Assembly (NCBI GenBank): GCA_023248635.1
Contig: JAHFED010000057.1
Span: 1 to 38,944 of the forward strand
Source: Myxococcales bacterium
GTDB taxonomy: Bacteria > Myxococcota > UBA727 > VGSZ01
Direction of reading: 5' to 3'
Length of the DNA: 38,944 nt
The notes beneath the pieces were generated by a model that did no database searches, was not told the origin of the DNA, and saw only the letters and a program-made list of their open reading frames with translations. Position numbers and translations under genes: made by a program. Positions 25,618 through 33,630 of the stretch are shown piece by piece; the stretch's first letter is position 1, and the number at the start of each line of letters is the position of its first letter.

Positions 25618-27696
25618 TCAGTCCTTGCCTTGCATCGCGACGACCGGTTGAACGCGCGTCGCCAAGCGGGCCGGGTAGAGCGTGGCGAGGATGCCGACGA
25701 TGAGCGTGGCCACCAACCCAGCGACGACGTTGCTGGCTTCGACCGTGGGGTACAGGCGCGGCCCACCAAAGACGACCTGCAGCAGATCCGCCGGAGCGGG
25801 GATGCCGACGCCGTGCAACCAGGTGACGAAGGCGACGCCGAGCCCCGCGCCAAAGAGGCCAGACAGGAAGCCAAGCACCGCGGTCTCGAAGACCACCATC
25901 GCGTTCACGAAACCGCGCTGGGCGCCAATGGCCCGCAGCGTGCCGAACTCGCTCACCCGCTCGAGCGTCGCCATCACCATCGAGTTGTTGAGGATGACGA
26001 TGGTGACCAGGAAGAGGATGAAGATCGCAGTCATCAGCACCGCCCGCACCACCAGCGTGATCTGGCCGATGAAGCCGGTGGCCTGCTGCCAGTCGACGGC
26101 CTGCAATCCAAGGGGCTCGCACACCTTGCTCAGCGCGGCCAGCGTGGCCCGCAGCTTCGAGGGGTCCTTCAGCATCACGGCGATCGAGAGCACCAAGCCA
26201 TCGCCGACGGTATTCTGATCGAAGGTCATCTGCTCATCGCGCACGACCTTTTCAATCACAGGATCTGAGGAACCCGTTCCTACACCTGACCCTTCAACAG
26301 TCTTGACCGTGACTGCGATGTCGTCGTCGCCGCCAAAAAGGTCGGCTTCGGCAGTGCCGCGATCCACTTCCTTGATGCCGGCCGACTTCTTCATGGCCGC
26401 GAGCTCGTCGTCGAGGACCGCTGTGCGCTGCCCATAGAGCTCGCGGAAGGTCACCAAGTCGACGAGCGAGAGGGCGCCAGCGATGATGGATTCGTCGAGG
26501 CCCTGCACGGTGTAGACGCCGTAAACCTTGACATTCATTGACTTCAGGTATCCAGACTTTGTGAACGACGAAAGGGTAATGGTATCGCCGACTTTGAAAG
26601 GGTAAAGCTGGATGCGAGGACCGATGACGTCGTAGAAGAGCTTGAGGCGTCGTTCGAAGTTGGCGTCGTCCATCTGAAAAAACGACGACAAGAGGGGGAC
26701 AAGCTCCGTCGAAGGCGGCTGAGCCAGCTCCTTTGCCAACGCGTCCTTGACGGCAGGCACCTCCCGCGGGGGCAACAGGTAGGCGATGCGCGGTGAGGCG
26801 CGTTGGGCTTTTTGCAGGGTCTCTTTGAGCACCGTCGACGTTGCGATGGTCTCGCCCTTGGTCCGCTCGTTGTGCACGAGGTCGAGGAACATGGCGACGC
26901 TGAACTTCAGCCTCTTGTCGAGGAGACTCTTGCCAACGAGGACCCCGCGCGCACCCGGGGGTACCGCGGTGCCTTCGACGATGCGCACGCGGTTGAAGAC
27001 CTTTTCGAAGGTGGGCATGTCGGTGCCCACCAGTCGCATGAAGGCTTGGTTGCCCTGTTCGCCGAGGGGTCCGAGCTTGCTCTCGAGCCAATCGAGGGTC
27101 CCGCCGGGGTCTCTGTCCATGTCGGCCCACAGCTCGTCCGAGAGGGCGCGCTCGAGCAAGACCTTGGACTCCGACGACGCCGCCGTCTCGGTGATGGCCG
27201 CCTGCTTGGCCTGCTGCTCGAGCAAGACGCGGGCGATGCTCTTCACGCGCGCCGAAAGATCGTGGATCTGGCTCCGGTCGCCGACGTCGACGGCCTTGCG
27301 CAGATCGTCGAGGGCGTGATCGAGATCGCCGGGCGATTTCACACCGGCGGTGGCGATGCCCATCGGCACCACAGCGCGAACGTTGTCGACGGCGGCGATG
27401 GCGTCTTTGACTTTGTTGAACGAGGGAATGTTGCCCAGCTCCTCGGTGCCGAAGGTGAAACCGCCGAACAACGAGAGCTTGTCCTTGGCGAGCTTGTCGT
27501 AGATCTGGATGTCGCCCGAGATCGACTCGACGACGCTTTGGCGGGTACCGCGCTCGACGCTCTCGAGCAGCGCCAGCGAGACGACGACGAGAAAGGCGCC
27601 GAAGGTCATCAGACCGCCGACGATGAGGGTCTTGCTGCGGTGGGCCTTGAGGCTTTGCAGACCAAGGTGAACGAGCAGCCGAACAAGAGCAAACAT
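25618..27696 (-). CDS. ABC transporter permease (FtsX/LolC type), first subunit, with large periplasmic domain
   Basis: A 692-residue inner-membrane protein. One segment near residues 25-45 is followed by an unusually long extracytoplasmic region of some 490 residues, then three C-terminal segments with the FtsX coupling motif VMATLERVSEFGTLRAIGAQRGF. LolC/LolE and MacB permeases usually carry about 200-250 periplasmic residues, so this one has an insert; part of it (140-200) is helical and may be coiled coil. The extra domain may contact the LolA-like carrier. GAGGAG precedes the ATG. It follows the ATPase gene by 12 bases. Confidence 0.92.
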   Translation of the reverse strand: MFALVRLLVHLGLQSLKAHRSKTLIVGGLMTFGAFLVVVSLALLESVERGTRQSVVESISGDIQIYDKLAKDKLSLFGGFTFGTEELGNIPSFNKVKDAIAAVDNVRAVVPMGIATAGVKSPGDLDHALDDLRKAVDVGDRSQIHDLSARVKSIARVLLEQQAKQAAITETAASSESKVLLERALSDELWADMDRDPGGTLDWLESKLGPLGEQGNQAFMRLVGTDMPTFEKVFNRVRIVEGTAVPPGARGVLVGKSLLDKRLKFSVAMFLDLVHNERTKGETIATSTVLKETLQKAQRASPRIAYLLPPREVPAVKDALAKELAQPPSTELVPLLSSFFQMDDANFERRLKLFYDVIGPRIQLYPFKVGDTITLSSFTKSGYLKSMNVKVYGVYTVQGLDESIIAGALSLVDLVTFRELYGQRTAVLDDELAAMKKSAGIKEVDRGTAEADLFGGDDDIAVTVKTVEGSGVGTGSSDPVIEKVVRDEQMTFDQNTVGDGLVLSIAVMLKDPSKLRATLAALSKVCEPLGLQAVDWQQATGFIGQITLVVRAVLMTAIFILFLVTIVILNNSMVMATLERVSEFGTLRAIGAQRGFVNAMVVFETAVLGFLSGLFGAGLGVAFVTWLHGVGIPAPADLLQVVFGGPRLYPTVEASNVVAGLVATLIVGILATLYPARLATRVQPVVAMQGKD

Positions 27697-27708
27697 GGTC
27701 GTCTCCTC

Positions 27709-28449
27709 TCAGTGAGCTGCAGGGGTGGGAGCCGCCGCAGACGCGCTCGTCGGCGTCTTGCCTTGCTTGCCGTCGTCGACGACGCGACCGTCTTGCACCT
27801 GCACGATGCGGCCAGCGAGCTCCATCACCCGGTGGTCGTGGGTGGAGAACAAGAAGGTCACGCCCTGCTGTTGGTTGAGCTCTTTCATGAGGCCGAGGAT
27901 CTGGCCGCCAGTCACGGAGTCCAGGTTCGCCGTCGGCTCATCGGCGAGGACCAATTTGGGGCGGGTCACGAGAGCGCGGGCGATGGCGACGCGTTGGCGC
28001 TGGCCGCCCGAGAGCTCGTTGGGGCGGTGGCCGATGTATTTGCCGATGCCCACCCGGTCGAGAATGTCGACGACGCGCTTCTTGCGTTCGTCGTTGCCAA
28101 TCCCGCCCTGCAGCAGCAGCGGCAGCTCGACGTTCTGAAACACCGAGAGCACGGCGACGAGATTGAAGCTCTGAAAGATGAAGCCGAGCTTCTCGAGCCG
28201 CAGACGGGTCAGCTCTCGATCGCTGAGCTTGCTGGTGACCGCGCCGTCGAAGACCACGGTGCCTTCGGTGGGGACGTCGACGCAGCCGATCAGGTTGAGC
28301 AAGGTCGTCTTGCCCGATCCCGAGGGTCCGGCGATGGCGGTGAACTCGCCGCGCGCGATGGTGAGATCCACGCCGTGGAGCGCCCGCACGCTGAGCTTGC
28401 CCAGCGGGTAGTCCTTGATGACGCCCTGGACCTCGATGATGGCACTCAT
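27709..28449 (-). CDS. ABC transporter ATP-binding protein, LolD/MacB type
   Basis: A 246-residue ATPase of the exporter class that drives FtsX-type permeases. Walker A GPSGSGKT is at 41-48, the Q-loop at IFQSFNLVAVLSVFQNVELPLL, the signature LSGGQRQRVAIARAL, Walker B LVLADEPTANLD and the H-loop STHDHRV. The tail is Ala/Thr/Pro-rich. It powers the two permeases that follow. AAGGAG precedes the ATG, and its start overlaps the MarR stop by four bases (ATGA), so it is tightly coupled to the regulator. Confidence 0.95.
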   Translation of the reverse strand: MSAIIEVQGVIKDYPLGKLSVRALHGVDLTIARGEFTAIAGPSGSGKTTLLNLIGCVDVPTEGTVVFDGAVTSKLSDRELTRLRLEKLGFIFQSFNLVAVLSVFQNVELPLLLQGGIGNDERKKRVVDILDRVGIGKYIGHRPNELSGGQRQRVAIARALVTRPKLVLADEPTANLDSVTGGQILGLMKELNQQQGVTFLFSTHDHRVMELAGRIVQVQDGRVVDDGKQGKTPTSASAAAPTPAAH

Positions 28450-29111
28450 GACTTCTCCTTCTTGATGGCGGATGTCTTTGGGGCCTTGTGAGCGGGCCGC
28501 GGGGGAAGCTGGGGGCTGCCGAGCAGGTGCTCCTCGACGTCGTCGCCGACGTCGATTCGCTCGAAGATGCGGTCGAGGTCGCCGGGCGAGCGGTGGCTGC
28601 TTTGGTGGTCGGCGACGCCAAGCTGGGCCAGCTCTTCGATGACGACGCGCAGGGCTTCGCTCAAGAGCGCCCGAGCCCGTGGCGACAGGGGCTCGATCGA
28701 GCCTCTGGTGTCGTTCATGCGTGACTGCACGAGCTTCTTGATCACGTGTTGGCCGGCGACGCTGAGTCGCATTCGTCGTTGGCGTCGATCGAGGGGATCG
28801 TCGCGCCGCTCACACAGCCCCAGCTCGACCAGGCGGTGCAGCAACGCGCTGACTGCACTTGTCGACAGACCCACCCGCTCGACGAGGCGGGTCATGGTCG
28901 TCGGCCCCTCGAAGGCGATGACGTGCAGCGCCACCAGCTGGGGCAGGGTGAGGCCAAGCTCGTTCAGCATGCCCAGGTTGTCGGTCATGGGGCGGGCGTG
29001 GGCGAGGCGCATCGACAGCCCCACCCAAGTCATGACCTGCTGGGCGACGTCGTCGACGGAGGCGTCGGCGGCCACGTCCTTTCTTCGCGCGGGTGGGACC
29101 TTCCGGGTCAT
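28446..29111 (-). CDS. MarR-family transcriptional regulator
   Basis: A 221-residue regulator. The winged helix-turn-helix is at about 45-135: LTLPQLVALHVIAFEGPTTMTRLVERVGLSTSAVSALLHRLVELGLCERRDDPLDRRQRRMRLSVAG, with the DxRxRR wing typical of MarR. About 60 residues after the fold are extra and charged. As a dimer, MarR proteins usually repress their own operon until a small ligand binds. The gene is first of a six-gene operon encoding an ABC lipid/lipoprotein transporter. A perfect inverted repeat sits two bases before its start codon and fits an autoregulatory operator. Confidence 0.93.
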   Translation of the reverse strand: MTRKVPPARRKDVAADASVDDVAQQVMTWVGLSMRLAHARPMTDNLGMLNELGLTLPQLVALHVIAFEGPTTMTRLVERVGLSTSAVSALLHRLVELGLCERRDDPLDRRQRRMRLSVAGQHVIKKLVQSRMNDTRGSIEPLSPRARALLSEALRVVIEELAQLGVADHQSSHRSPGDLDRIFERIDVGDDVEEHLLGSPQLPPRPAHKAPKTSAIKKEKS

Positions 29112-29113
29112 CG

Positions 29114-29137
29114 GATGTTCCTACTCACAGGAACATC
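29114..29137 (-). promoter_or_regulatory. Inverted repeat, probable MarR operator
   Basis: GATGTTCCT (29114-29122) and AGGAACATC (29129-29137) form a perfect 9-bp inverted repeat with a six-base spacer, two bases before the MarR ATG. The AGGA of one arm would also be the ribosome binding site, so a protein bound there would block both transcription and translation. A MarR dimer usually reads a palindrome of this size. The 73-base gap between the operon and the CPBP gene holds no other clear signal. Confidence 0.7.
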
Positions 29138-29184
29138 TAAGGACAAGGACCTTTTTCGCAAACGGCGCGCGGCGGCGTCAACGG

Positions 29185-30018
29185 TCAGCGATGGTACCCG
29201 GCATTGAGGTAATACGAGAAGGCGTTGCTTAGTCCATGGTATAATATTGCGCCGCTGATGCAGCGCGAACGACGCACCAGCATCGAAAAGACGAAGGCCG
29301 GGAAGAAGGGCCCGAAGCGCGCGGGATTGTACTCGCCGAGGAAGTGGCCGAGGGCAAAGAGAAACGACGCCATGACGACGGTGCGGCCCAGGGGGAGACC
29401 GAAGAGAAAGCGGCGCGTCGGCCACACCCGCTCCAGCCGGGTCTCGAGGAAACCGCGGTAGAACAGCTCCTCGGGCAGCGCAATCAAAAAGACCTGTTTT
29501 AGCAGCACCATTCCGAGATCATCCGGGATGTGAAATCCGTGATATCGGGCCCCCATGAATTCCTGCCAGAAGTGATGGCCCACCAGAAAGAGCGGAAAAG
29601 TGACCGCGGCGACGACGACGGCGCGACCGATGTCCTCGAGAAAGGGTCGGGGGCGCAAGGTGGCGCCGCGCCCGTAATGGGCCAGCAGGCGAGAGAAGGG
29701 ACCGGGCCGCCCGCGTCGTCGACGTCGCCGCCGGCCTCTCACCACGACGCCGCGGAGGGCGGCGATGGGTCCCAGCAGCAGACCGTGCGTGTGGATGGCG
29801 TGAGACTCGGGGGACTCGCCGGCCCGTTGGATCAGCCACAGGGGCACATAGAGCTGAAAGCCCGCAATCAGCGTGAAGATGACGTCGCCGAGGCCGGTGG
29901 CGTTGGCGAGGTGCTTGCCCACCCAGAGCGAGAGCAGCAGCCCGCACGTCGCCAGCAGCGCCTCACGCTGCCCGGCTCGCGCCCGCGCCGATGGCAGCTC
30001 GGCGGCCACCGTGGTCAC
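29185..30018 (-). CDS. CPBP-family intramembrane metalloprotease-like protein
   Basis: A 277-residue membrane protein with about seven or eight hydrophobic segments. The CPBP (Abi, Rce1-like) motifs are present: PEELFYRGF with Glu183/Glu184, LFALGHF and YHGLSN, giving the glutamate and histidine residues that form the active site. A run of arginines (RRRRRRRGRPG, near residue 100) lies in a cytoplasmic loop. Family members cleave prenylated or other membrane proteins or process bacteriocin-like peptides; some in myxobacteria process MYXO-CTERM surface proteins. Which substrate applies here cannot be told. The GTG start overlaps the stop of the MshEN gene by four bases (GTGA), so the pair are coupled. 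The 73 bases downstream separate it from the MarR operon. Confidence 0.88.
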   Translation of the reverse strand: MTTVAAELPSARARAGQREALLATCGLLLSLWVGKHLANATGLGDVIFTLIAGFQLYVPLWLIQRAGESPESHAIHTHGLLLGPIAALRGVVVRGRRRRRRRGRPGPFSRLLAHYGRGATLRPRPFLEDIGRAVVVAAVTFPLFLVGHHFWQEFMGARYHGFHIPDDLGMVLLKQVFLIALPEELFYRGFLETRLERVWPTRRFLFGLPLGRTVVMASFLFALGHFLGEYNPARFGPFFPAFVFSMLVRRSRCISGAILYHGLSNAFSYYLNAGYHR

Positions 30019-31238
30019 AGCCGGATGCCCACCTGCCGCAGCGCGACCGTGACCGCCAGCGCGATGGCCCTGGCGCCATCGGGGAGCTCGGCGTGTTGAT
30101 CGACGAAATCCAGCAGTCGCAGCTCGAGGTCGCCGCCGAGCACGATGATGCAGGGACGGTGCTCGTCCTCGTTGAGATCGAGCAGCGCCGCCAGCAGCGT
30201 TGGATGGTTTCGCGGCGCCATCAGCACCAGTGCGCGCGCGCCTCGGGCCGCGCGGCAGGCCGCCATGGCATCGATGTCGACGTCGACGGGACCAAGGAGA
30301 TCGACGAGCTCGCTCATGAGCGTCGCCCGTTCGTCGGGAGCCAATTCCGCTGGCAGGGCCAGGGTGACGCGCGAGGGTGGGGGGCGGTTCAGCGAGCGCA
30401 CGCCTTCGACTTCGACGGTCTCGCCATAGAGCGCGTCATCGCGCAGCGCCGTGAGCAGGACCGAGCTCGAAGCCGCCCCGCGCCCGACGACCGACGGCGG
30501 CTCGATGCCCAGCTCCGACAGCGCCGCGCTGGTGTCCTGGGAGCGCGCGCCGCGCACCTCGGGGAGGGTGCGTCCGCGCTGGGGAGCAAGGGTATCGGCG
30601 GTGGCTTCGGTGAGGGCGGCCAACGAGACCGACGCGGGTCGTCGTCGGAGGTCGAGGGTGGGTCCGTCGAGCTCGAGCCGCGGAGCTTGGGGCGAGCGGG
30701 CAAAGCGCAGGGCCTCCGCCGTCGATTCCGTCAGGAGCTCGCTGCCCTCGGCACCCTCGGCGAGCTGACCGACCAGCACCGGAGCGTCGACATCCTCGCC
30801 AACGACGGCGACGGCATAATGCCGATCGAACGAGCGGGACAAGGCGTCGTCGTCGCAGGCGAGGGGCTCGATGGTGCGACCGGTGGCCTTCTCGACGATG
30901 GCGATGGTGTCGTCGTCGCTGGGATCGGCCATGGCCAAGAAGAGCCGTTCGCCGGCCGGCGCTTGGGTGACGCCGATGGGCAGGATCCGCAGGCGCTCGG
31001 CGGCGTAGCGGGGGATCACCTGCAGCAAGCCCGGGTGTACGTCGATGCCGCCGACGTCGATGAAGTTCACATGCAGGGCCCGCGCAAGCAGGCGGGCGAG
31101 CTTGTTGCCGTCGACGACCTGGTAGCGAACCAGCACATGCACCAGCGGCGCCTGCGTCTGGGCCGCCACCTGCTCCGCCTGCGCGAGCACCGCCGCGTCG
31201 ACGGCGTGGGACCGAACCAGGATCTCTCGGAAGCGCAC
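30015..31238 (-). CDS. MshEN (GspE N-terminal) domain protein without an ATPase domain
   Basis: A 407-residue protein. Residues about 1-130 are the GspE/PilB/MshE N-terminal domain: LVRSHAVDAAVLAQAEQVAAQTQAPLVHVLVRYQVVDGNKLARLLARALHVNFIDVGG, then IPRYAAERLRILPIGV and LFLAMADPSDDDTIAIVEKATGR. In MshE this domain binds cyclic di-GMP. The ATPase that normally follows is absent; instead there is an acidic linker (about 130-280) and a C-terminal domain (about 285-400) with alternating strands and helices, AAELAPDERATLMSELVDLLGPVDVDID, ARALVLMAPRNHPTLLAALLDLNEDEHRPCIIVLGGDLELRLLDFVDQHAELPDGA, reminiscent of a response-regulator-like fold. It may be a stand-alone cyclic di-GMP or pilus-related regulator; that is inference. 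GTG start. Confidence 0.85.
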   Translation of the reverse strand: MRFREILVRSHAVDAAVLAQAEQVAAQTQAPLVHVLVRYQVVDGNKLARLLARALHVNFIDVGGIDVHPGLLQVIPRYAAERLRILPIGVTQAPAGERLFLAMADPSDDDTIAIVEKATGRTIEPLACDDDALSRSFDRHYAVAVVGEDVDAPVLVGQLAEGAEGSELLTESTAEALRFARSPQAPRLELDGPTLDLRRRPASVSLAALTEATADTLAPQRGRTLPEVRGARSQDTSAALSELGIEPPSVVGRGAASSSVLLTALRDDALYGETVEVEGVRSLNRPPPSRVTLALPAELAPDERATLMSELVDLLGPVDVDIDAMAACRAARGARALVLMAPRNHPTLLAALLDLNEDEHRPCIIVLGGDLELRLLDFVDQHAELPDGARAIALAVTVALRQVGIRL

Positions 31239-31287
31239 CGCGGCACCGTAGCAGCAGGAAGGGCAGATGACCTGCTGGCGTCGCGGC

Positions 31288-32244
31288 TCAGGCGAAAAGG
31301 GCGTCGAGCTTCTGCAGGAGCTCGGGGGAGACTTTGACGTCGAGGGCGCCGAGATTCTCCTCGAGCTGGGGCACCGAGGTGGCTCCCATGATCACGCTCG
31401 ACACGCCCGGCCGCGCCAAGGTCCACGCCAACGCGAGCTGGGTGCGCGAAATGCCGGCGTCTTTGGCGAGTGCGCCGAATTTCTTCACCGCGGCGAGCTT
31501 TTCCTCGGTGAGAAAGGACTCGCGCAACCAATCGATGCGAGACAACCGGGAGCCCGCAGGGACGCCGTCGTCGTACTTGCCCGTCAAAACCCCCGATGCC
31601 AGCGGGCTCCAGACCACCAGTCCCATGCCGAGGGAGCGCGTCTGCGCCAAGAGGTCGCCCTCGACCTTGTGACGGGCCAAGAGCGAATACTGCGGCTGCT
31701 CGACGACGGGCGCATATAGGTTGCGCTTGTCGGCGATGGCGTGGACATCGCGAAGTTGGGCTCCGGTCCACTCCGAGGTGCCCCAATACAGAATCTTGCC
31801 GTGGTGGATGAGGTCATCCATGGCACGGGCGGTCTCTTCGACGCGAACGTTCTCGTCGAAGCGGTGACAAAAATAGACATCGAGATAGTCGGTGCCGATG
31901 CGCCGCAGCGATTTCTCGACGGATTCGATGATGTGCTTGCGACTCAACCCCTGATCGTTGGGGTCCTCGGACATCGGCCAATAGACCTTCGACGAAATCA
32001 CCAACTCGTGCCGCGGCAGTTGGCGCAATACGGCACCCATCTGCTTCTCGGACTCGCCCTTGGCGTAGACGTCGGCGATGTCGAAGAAATTGACGCCCTT
32101 CTCGAAGGCCGTGCGCAGGATGCGGGCAGCGACGTCGACGTCGTCGATGCTGGCACCGAAGGTCGTCCAGCCACCCAGGGAGAGCGCGCTGACCTTGATT
32201 CCGGCGGCGCCGAGACGGCGATAGGGCATGGCCGTTTTGCTCAT
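31288..32244 (-). CDS. Aldo/keto reductase, voltage-gated K+ channel beta-subunit-like class
   Basis: A 318-residue NADPH-dependent reductase of (beta/alpha)8 type. The catalytic tetrad can be placed: Asp and Tyr in FDIADVYAKGESE, Lys in VISSKVYW, His in VYFCHRFDENVRVEET. The C-terminal cofactor stretch (GVSSVIMGATSVPQLEENLGALDV) matches the Kv-beta/YghZ-like subfamily, which reduces aldehydes and ketones such as methylglyoxal. The ATG at 32242-32244 has AGAGGA upstream. It stands 49 bases ahead of the MshEN gene and 119 bases after the GST-like gene, all on the minus strand. Confidence 0.95.
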   Translation of the reverse strand: MSKTAMPYRRLGAAGIKVSALSLGGWTTFGASIDDVDVAARILRTAFEKGVNFFDIADVYAKGESEKQMGAVLRQLPRHELVISSKVYWPMSEDPNDQGLSRKHIIESVEKSLRRIGTDYLDVYFCHRFDENVRVEETARAMDDLIHHGKILYWGTSEWTGAQLRDVHAIADKRNLYAPVVEQPQYSLLARHKVEGDLLAQTRSLGMGLVVWSPLASGVLTGKYDDGVPAGSRLSRIDWLRESFLTEEKLAAVKKFGALAKDAGISRTQLALAWTLARPGVSSVIMGATSVPQLEENLGALDVKVSPELLQKLDALFA

Positions 32245-32363
32245 GAAGTCCTCTTGGTCAGATGTTCGGACGCAGGGGCGTCGTGAGCGGTGGATACTTC
32301 AAGCACGGCCGGCGCTGAAGCAACGAAGGCATCGATCTGCCGACGCTGGAGCCTCGAGTGACG

Positions 32364-33017
32364 TTATTCGTCGTCTTCTTCGCCCGGCCAGGCGTCCTTG
32401 TATGACGGCCGTTCGCGCAAGCGATCGCGCCACGAGCGCACCCGCGGGAAGGCGTCGAGGTCGATCTTCAGCTGCTCGAGCAGGTCGAGCAGCGGCGTCG
32501 CCAAGGTGTCGGCGACGGAGTAGTCACCGGCGAGAAAAGCGCGTCGCGCCAGATGGCGATCGAGGACGTCGAGGTGCCGGTCGAGCTCGGCCTTGGCCCG
32601 CACGTTCGACCGCGGCGAGCGTTCGCTGTCGTCGAGGACGTGCTGCTCGCAATAGACCGTCCACAGCTCGACGGCGAAACCGGTGCCGATGTAGCTGAGC
32701 CAGCTGTAGGCCTCCCCGCGCGCCGTGAGATCTGTGAACCCCAAGGGCGACTGCGGAAAACGCTCGGCGAGAAAGAGCAGGATCGCCGGGGACTCGAAGA
32801 TGGCCAACTCGCCGCCCGGACGATGCTCGACCAGCGCCGGCAAACGACCGAAGGGACTGCGCTTCAAGAAGGCGGCCGTGCGCGGTTTGGTGAGGTCGAC
32901 GTCGCGGGGTGTGAACGGCACCTGGCACTCGTTCAGCCCGACGCGGACGGCGACGCAGAAGGGCGAGGGGCGGTATTCATACAGGGTAAAGGGCGGAGCC
33001 TTCGAGGTTGTCGTCAT
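32364..33017 (-). CDS. Glutathione S-transferase-family protein
   Basis: A 217-residue protein. The N-terminal thioredoxin-like domain has the RPSPFCVAVRVGLNE start with Ser/Cys candidates for the active site, then SPFGRLPALVE (cis-Pro region) and IFESPAILLFLAERFPQSP. The helical C-terminal domain follows (FLAGDYSVADTLATPLLDLLEQL), with the conserved ADTLATP N-cap motif. GSTs conjugate glutathione or reduce peroxides and dehydroascorbate; the exact class is not assigned. ATG at 33015-33017 with GGAAAG upstream. It is divergent from the pilin genes; its own promoter must lie in the 108 bases (33018-33125) shared with the sigma-54 promoter of the first pilin gene. Confidence 0.92.
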   Translation of the reverse strand: MTTTSKAPPFTLYEYRPSPFCVAVRVGLNECQVPFTPRDVDLTKPRTAAFLKRSPFGRLPALVEHRPGGELAIFESPAILLFLAERFPQSPLGFTDLTARGEAYSWLSYIGTGFAVELWTVYCEQHVLDDSERSPRSNVRAKAELDRHLDVLDRHLARRAFLAGDYSVADTLATPLLDLLEQLKIDLDAFPRVRSWRDRLRERPSYKDAWPGEEDDE

Positions 33018-33087
33018 GCTCTTTCCGGTTGGGCGTGGACCCTACGACGGATCGAAACCGGACGCGAGCTTGCGCCGCGAATTACCC

Positions 33088-33104
33088 TTGGCGCACTATC
33101 TGCT
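33088..33104 (+). promoter_or_regulatory. Sigma-54 promoter of the first pilin gene
   Basis: TTGGCGCACTATCTGCT has the invariant -24 GG (33090-33091) and -12 GC (33102-33103) exactly ten bases apart. It matches most of the YTGGCACGrNNNTTGCW consensus, differing at three positions. The expected start of transcription is near 33115, 11 bases before the ATG at 33126. Type IV pilin genes are commonly sigma-54 controlled through PilR. Confidence 0.8.
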
Positions 33105-33125
33105 GAACCGGCGACGAGGTTCCCC

Positions 33126-33536
33126 ATGCGCGCACGCGGCTTCACCCTGATCGAGCTCATGATCGTCGTCGCGATCATCGGCATCCTCGCCGTCATCGCC
33201 ATCCCGAACTTCGCCAAATTCCAGTGCAAGGCCAAGCAAAGCGAAGCCAAGTCGAGCCTCAAGCTCATCCAGCTGGGCGAGGAGTCCTACCGCGCGGAAA
33301 ACGACACCTACGTCGTCGCCGATGCCGCCCAGCTCAACGTCATCAGCGTCGTCATCAAGGGCAAGCAGCGCTACGCGTACAGCGTAGCCGTTCCCCCCGG
33401 CGGCGACGTGGTCTCAGCGATCACCATCGCTGCGGTCAGTCCGGGGGGAGAGATGGCGGACGATCTCTGGACCCTCGACCTCAGCACCACCACCGCCGCG
33501 CTGACGAATAGCGTCGATGGCTGCCAATCCTTCTGA
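33126..33536 (+). CDS. Type IV pilin-like protein 1
   Basis: A 136-residue prepilin. The leader is MRARG, cut by the prepilin peptidase before Phe6; FTLIELMIVVAIIGILAVIAIPNF is the hydrophobic N-terminal helix with Glu at +5. Two cysteines, in NFAKFQCKAK and the final DGCQSF, can close a C-terminal disulfide loop. The length is short for PilA (usually 140-210), a small major-pilin or pseudopilin type. GAGG lies seven bases before the ATG. Upstream is a sigma-54 promoter; downstream, 94 bases away, a second pilin gene has its own. Both products share about the first 40 residues. Confidence 0.94.
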   Translation: MRARGFTLIELMIVVAIIGILAVIAIPNFAKFQCKAKQSEAKSSLKLIQLGEESYRAENDTYVVADAAQLNVISVVIKGKQRYAYSVAVPPGGDVVSAITIAAVSPGGEMADDLWTLDLSTTTAALTNSVDGCQSF

Positions 33537-33579
33537 CGTTTTTCGTCACTCGCGTCGCGTCGCGCCGCGATCCCGACGC

Positions 33580-33595
33580 TGGCTTGGAGATTGCT
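33580..33595 (+). promoter_or_regulatory. Sigma-54 promoter of the second pilin gene
   Basis: TGGCTTGGAGATTGCT has -24 GG (33581-33582) and -12 GC (33593-33594) ten bases apart, with a full TTGCT -12 element. The transcript would start near 33606, 25 bases before the GTG at 33631. It lies between the two pilin genes, so the second can be transcribed by itself. Confidence 0.82.
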
Positions 33596-33630
33596 CAGAT
33601 CGGGAATGGTCCCATCACCCAGGAGGTTAC

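Noticed and set aside
29185-30018. Assigning the CPBP protein as a myxosortase (MrtX-type)
   Set aside because: CPBP motifs are present but no MYXO-CTERM protein is encoded in the window and subfamily traits cannot be checked by eye.
32553-33125. Plus-strand frame running into the first pilin gene
   Set aside because: It is the shadow of the GST-like gene; the pilin starts at the ATG at 33126 with the standard leader, a ribosome binding site and a sigma-54 promoter upstream.
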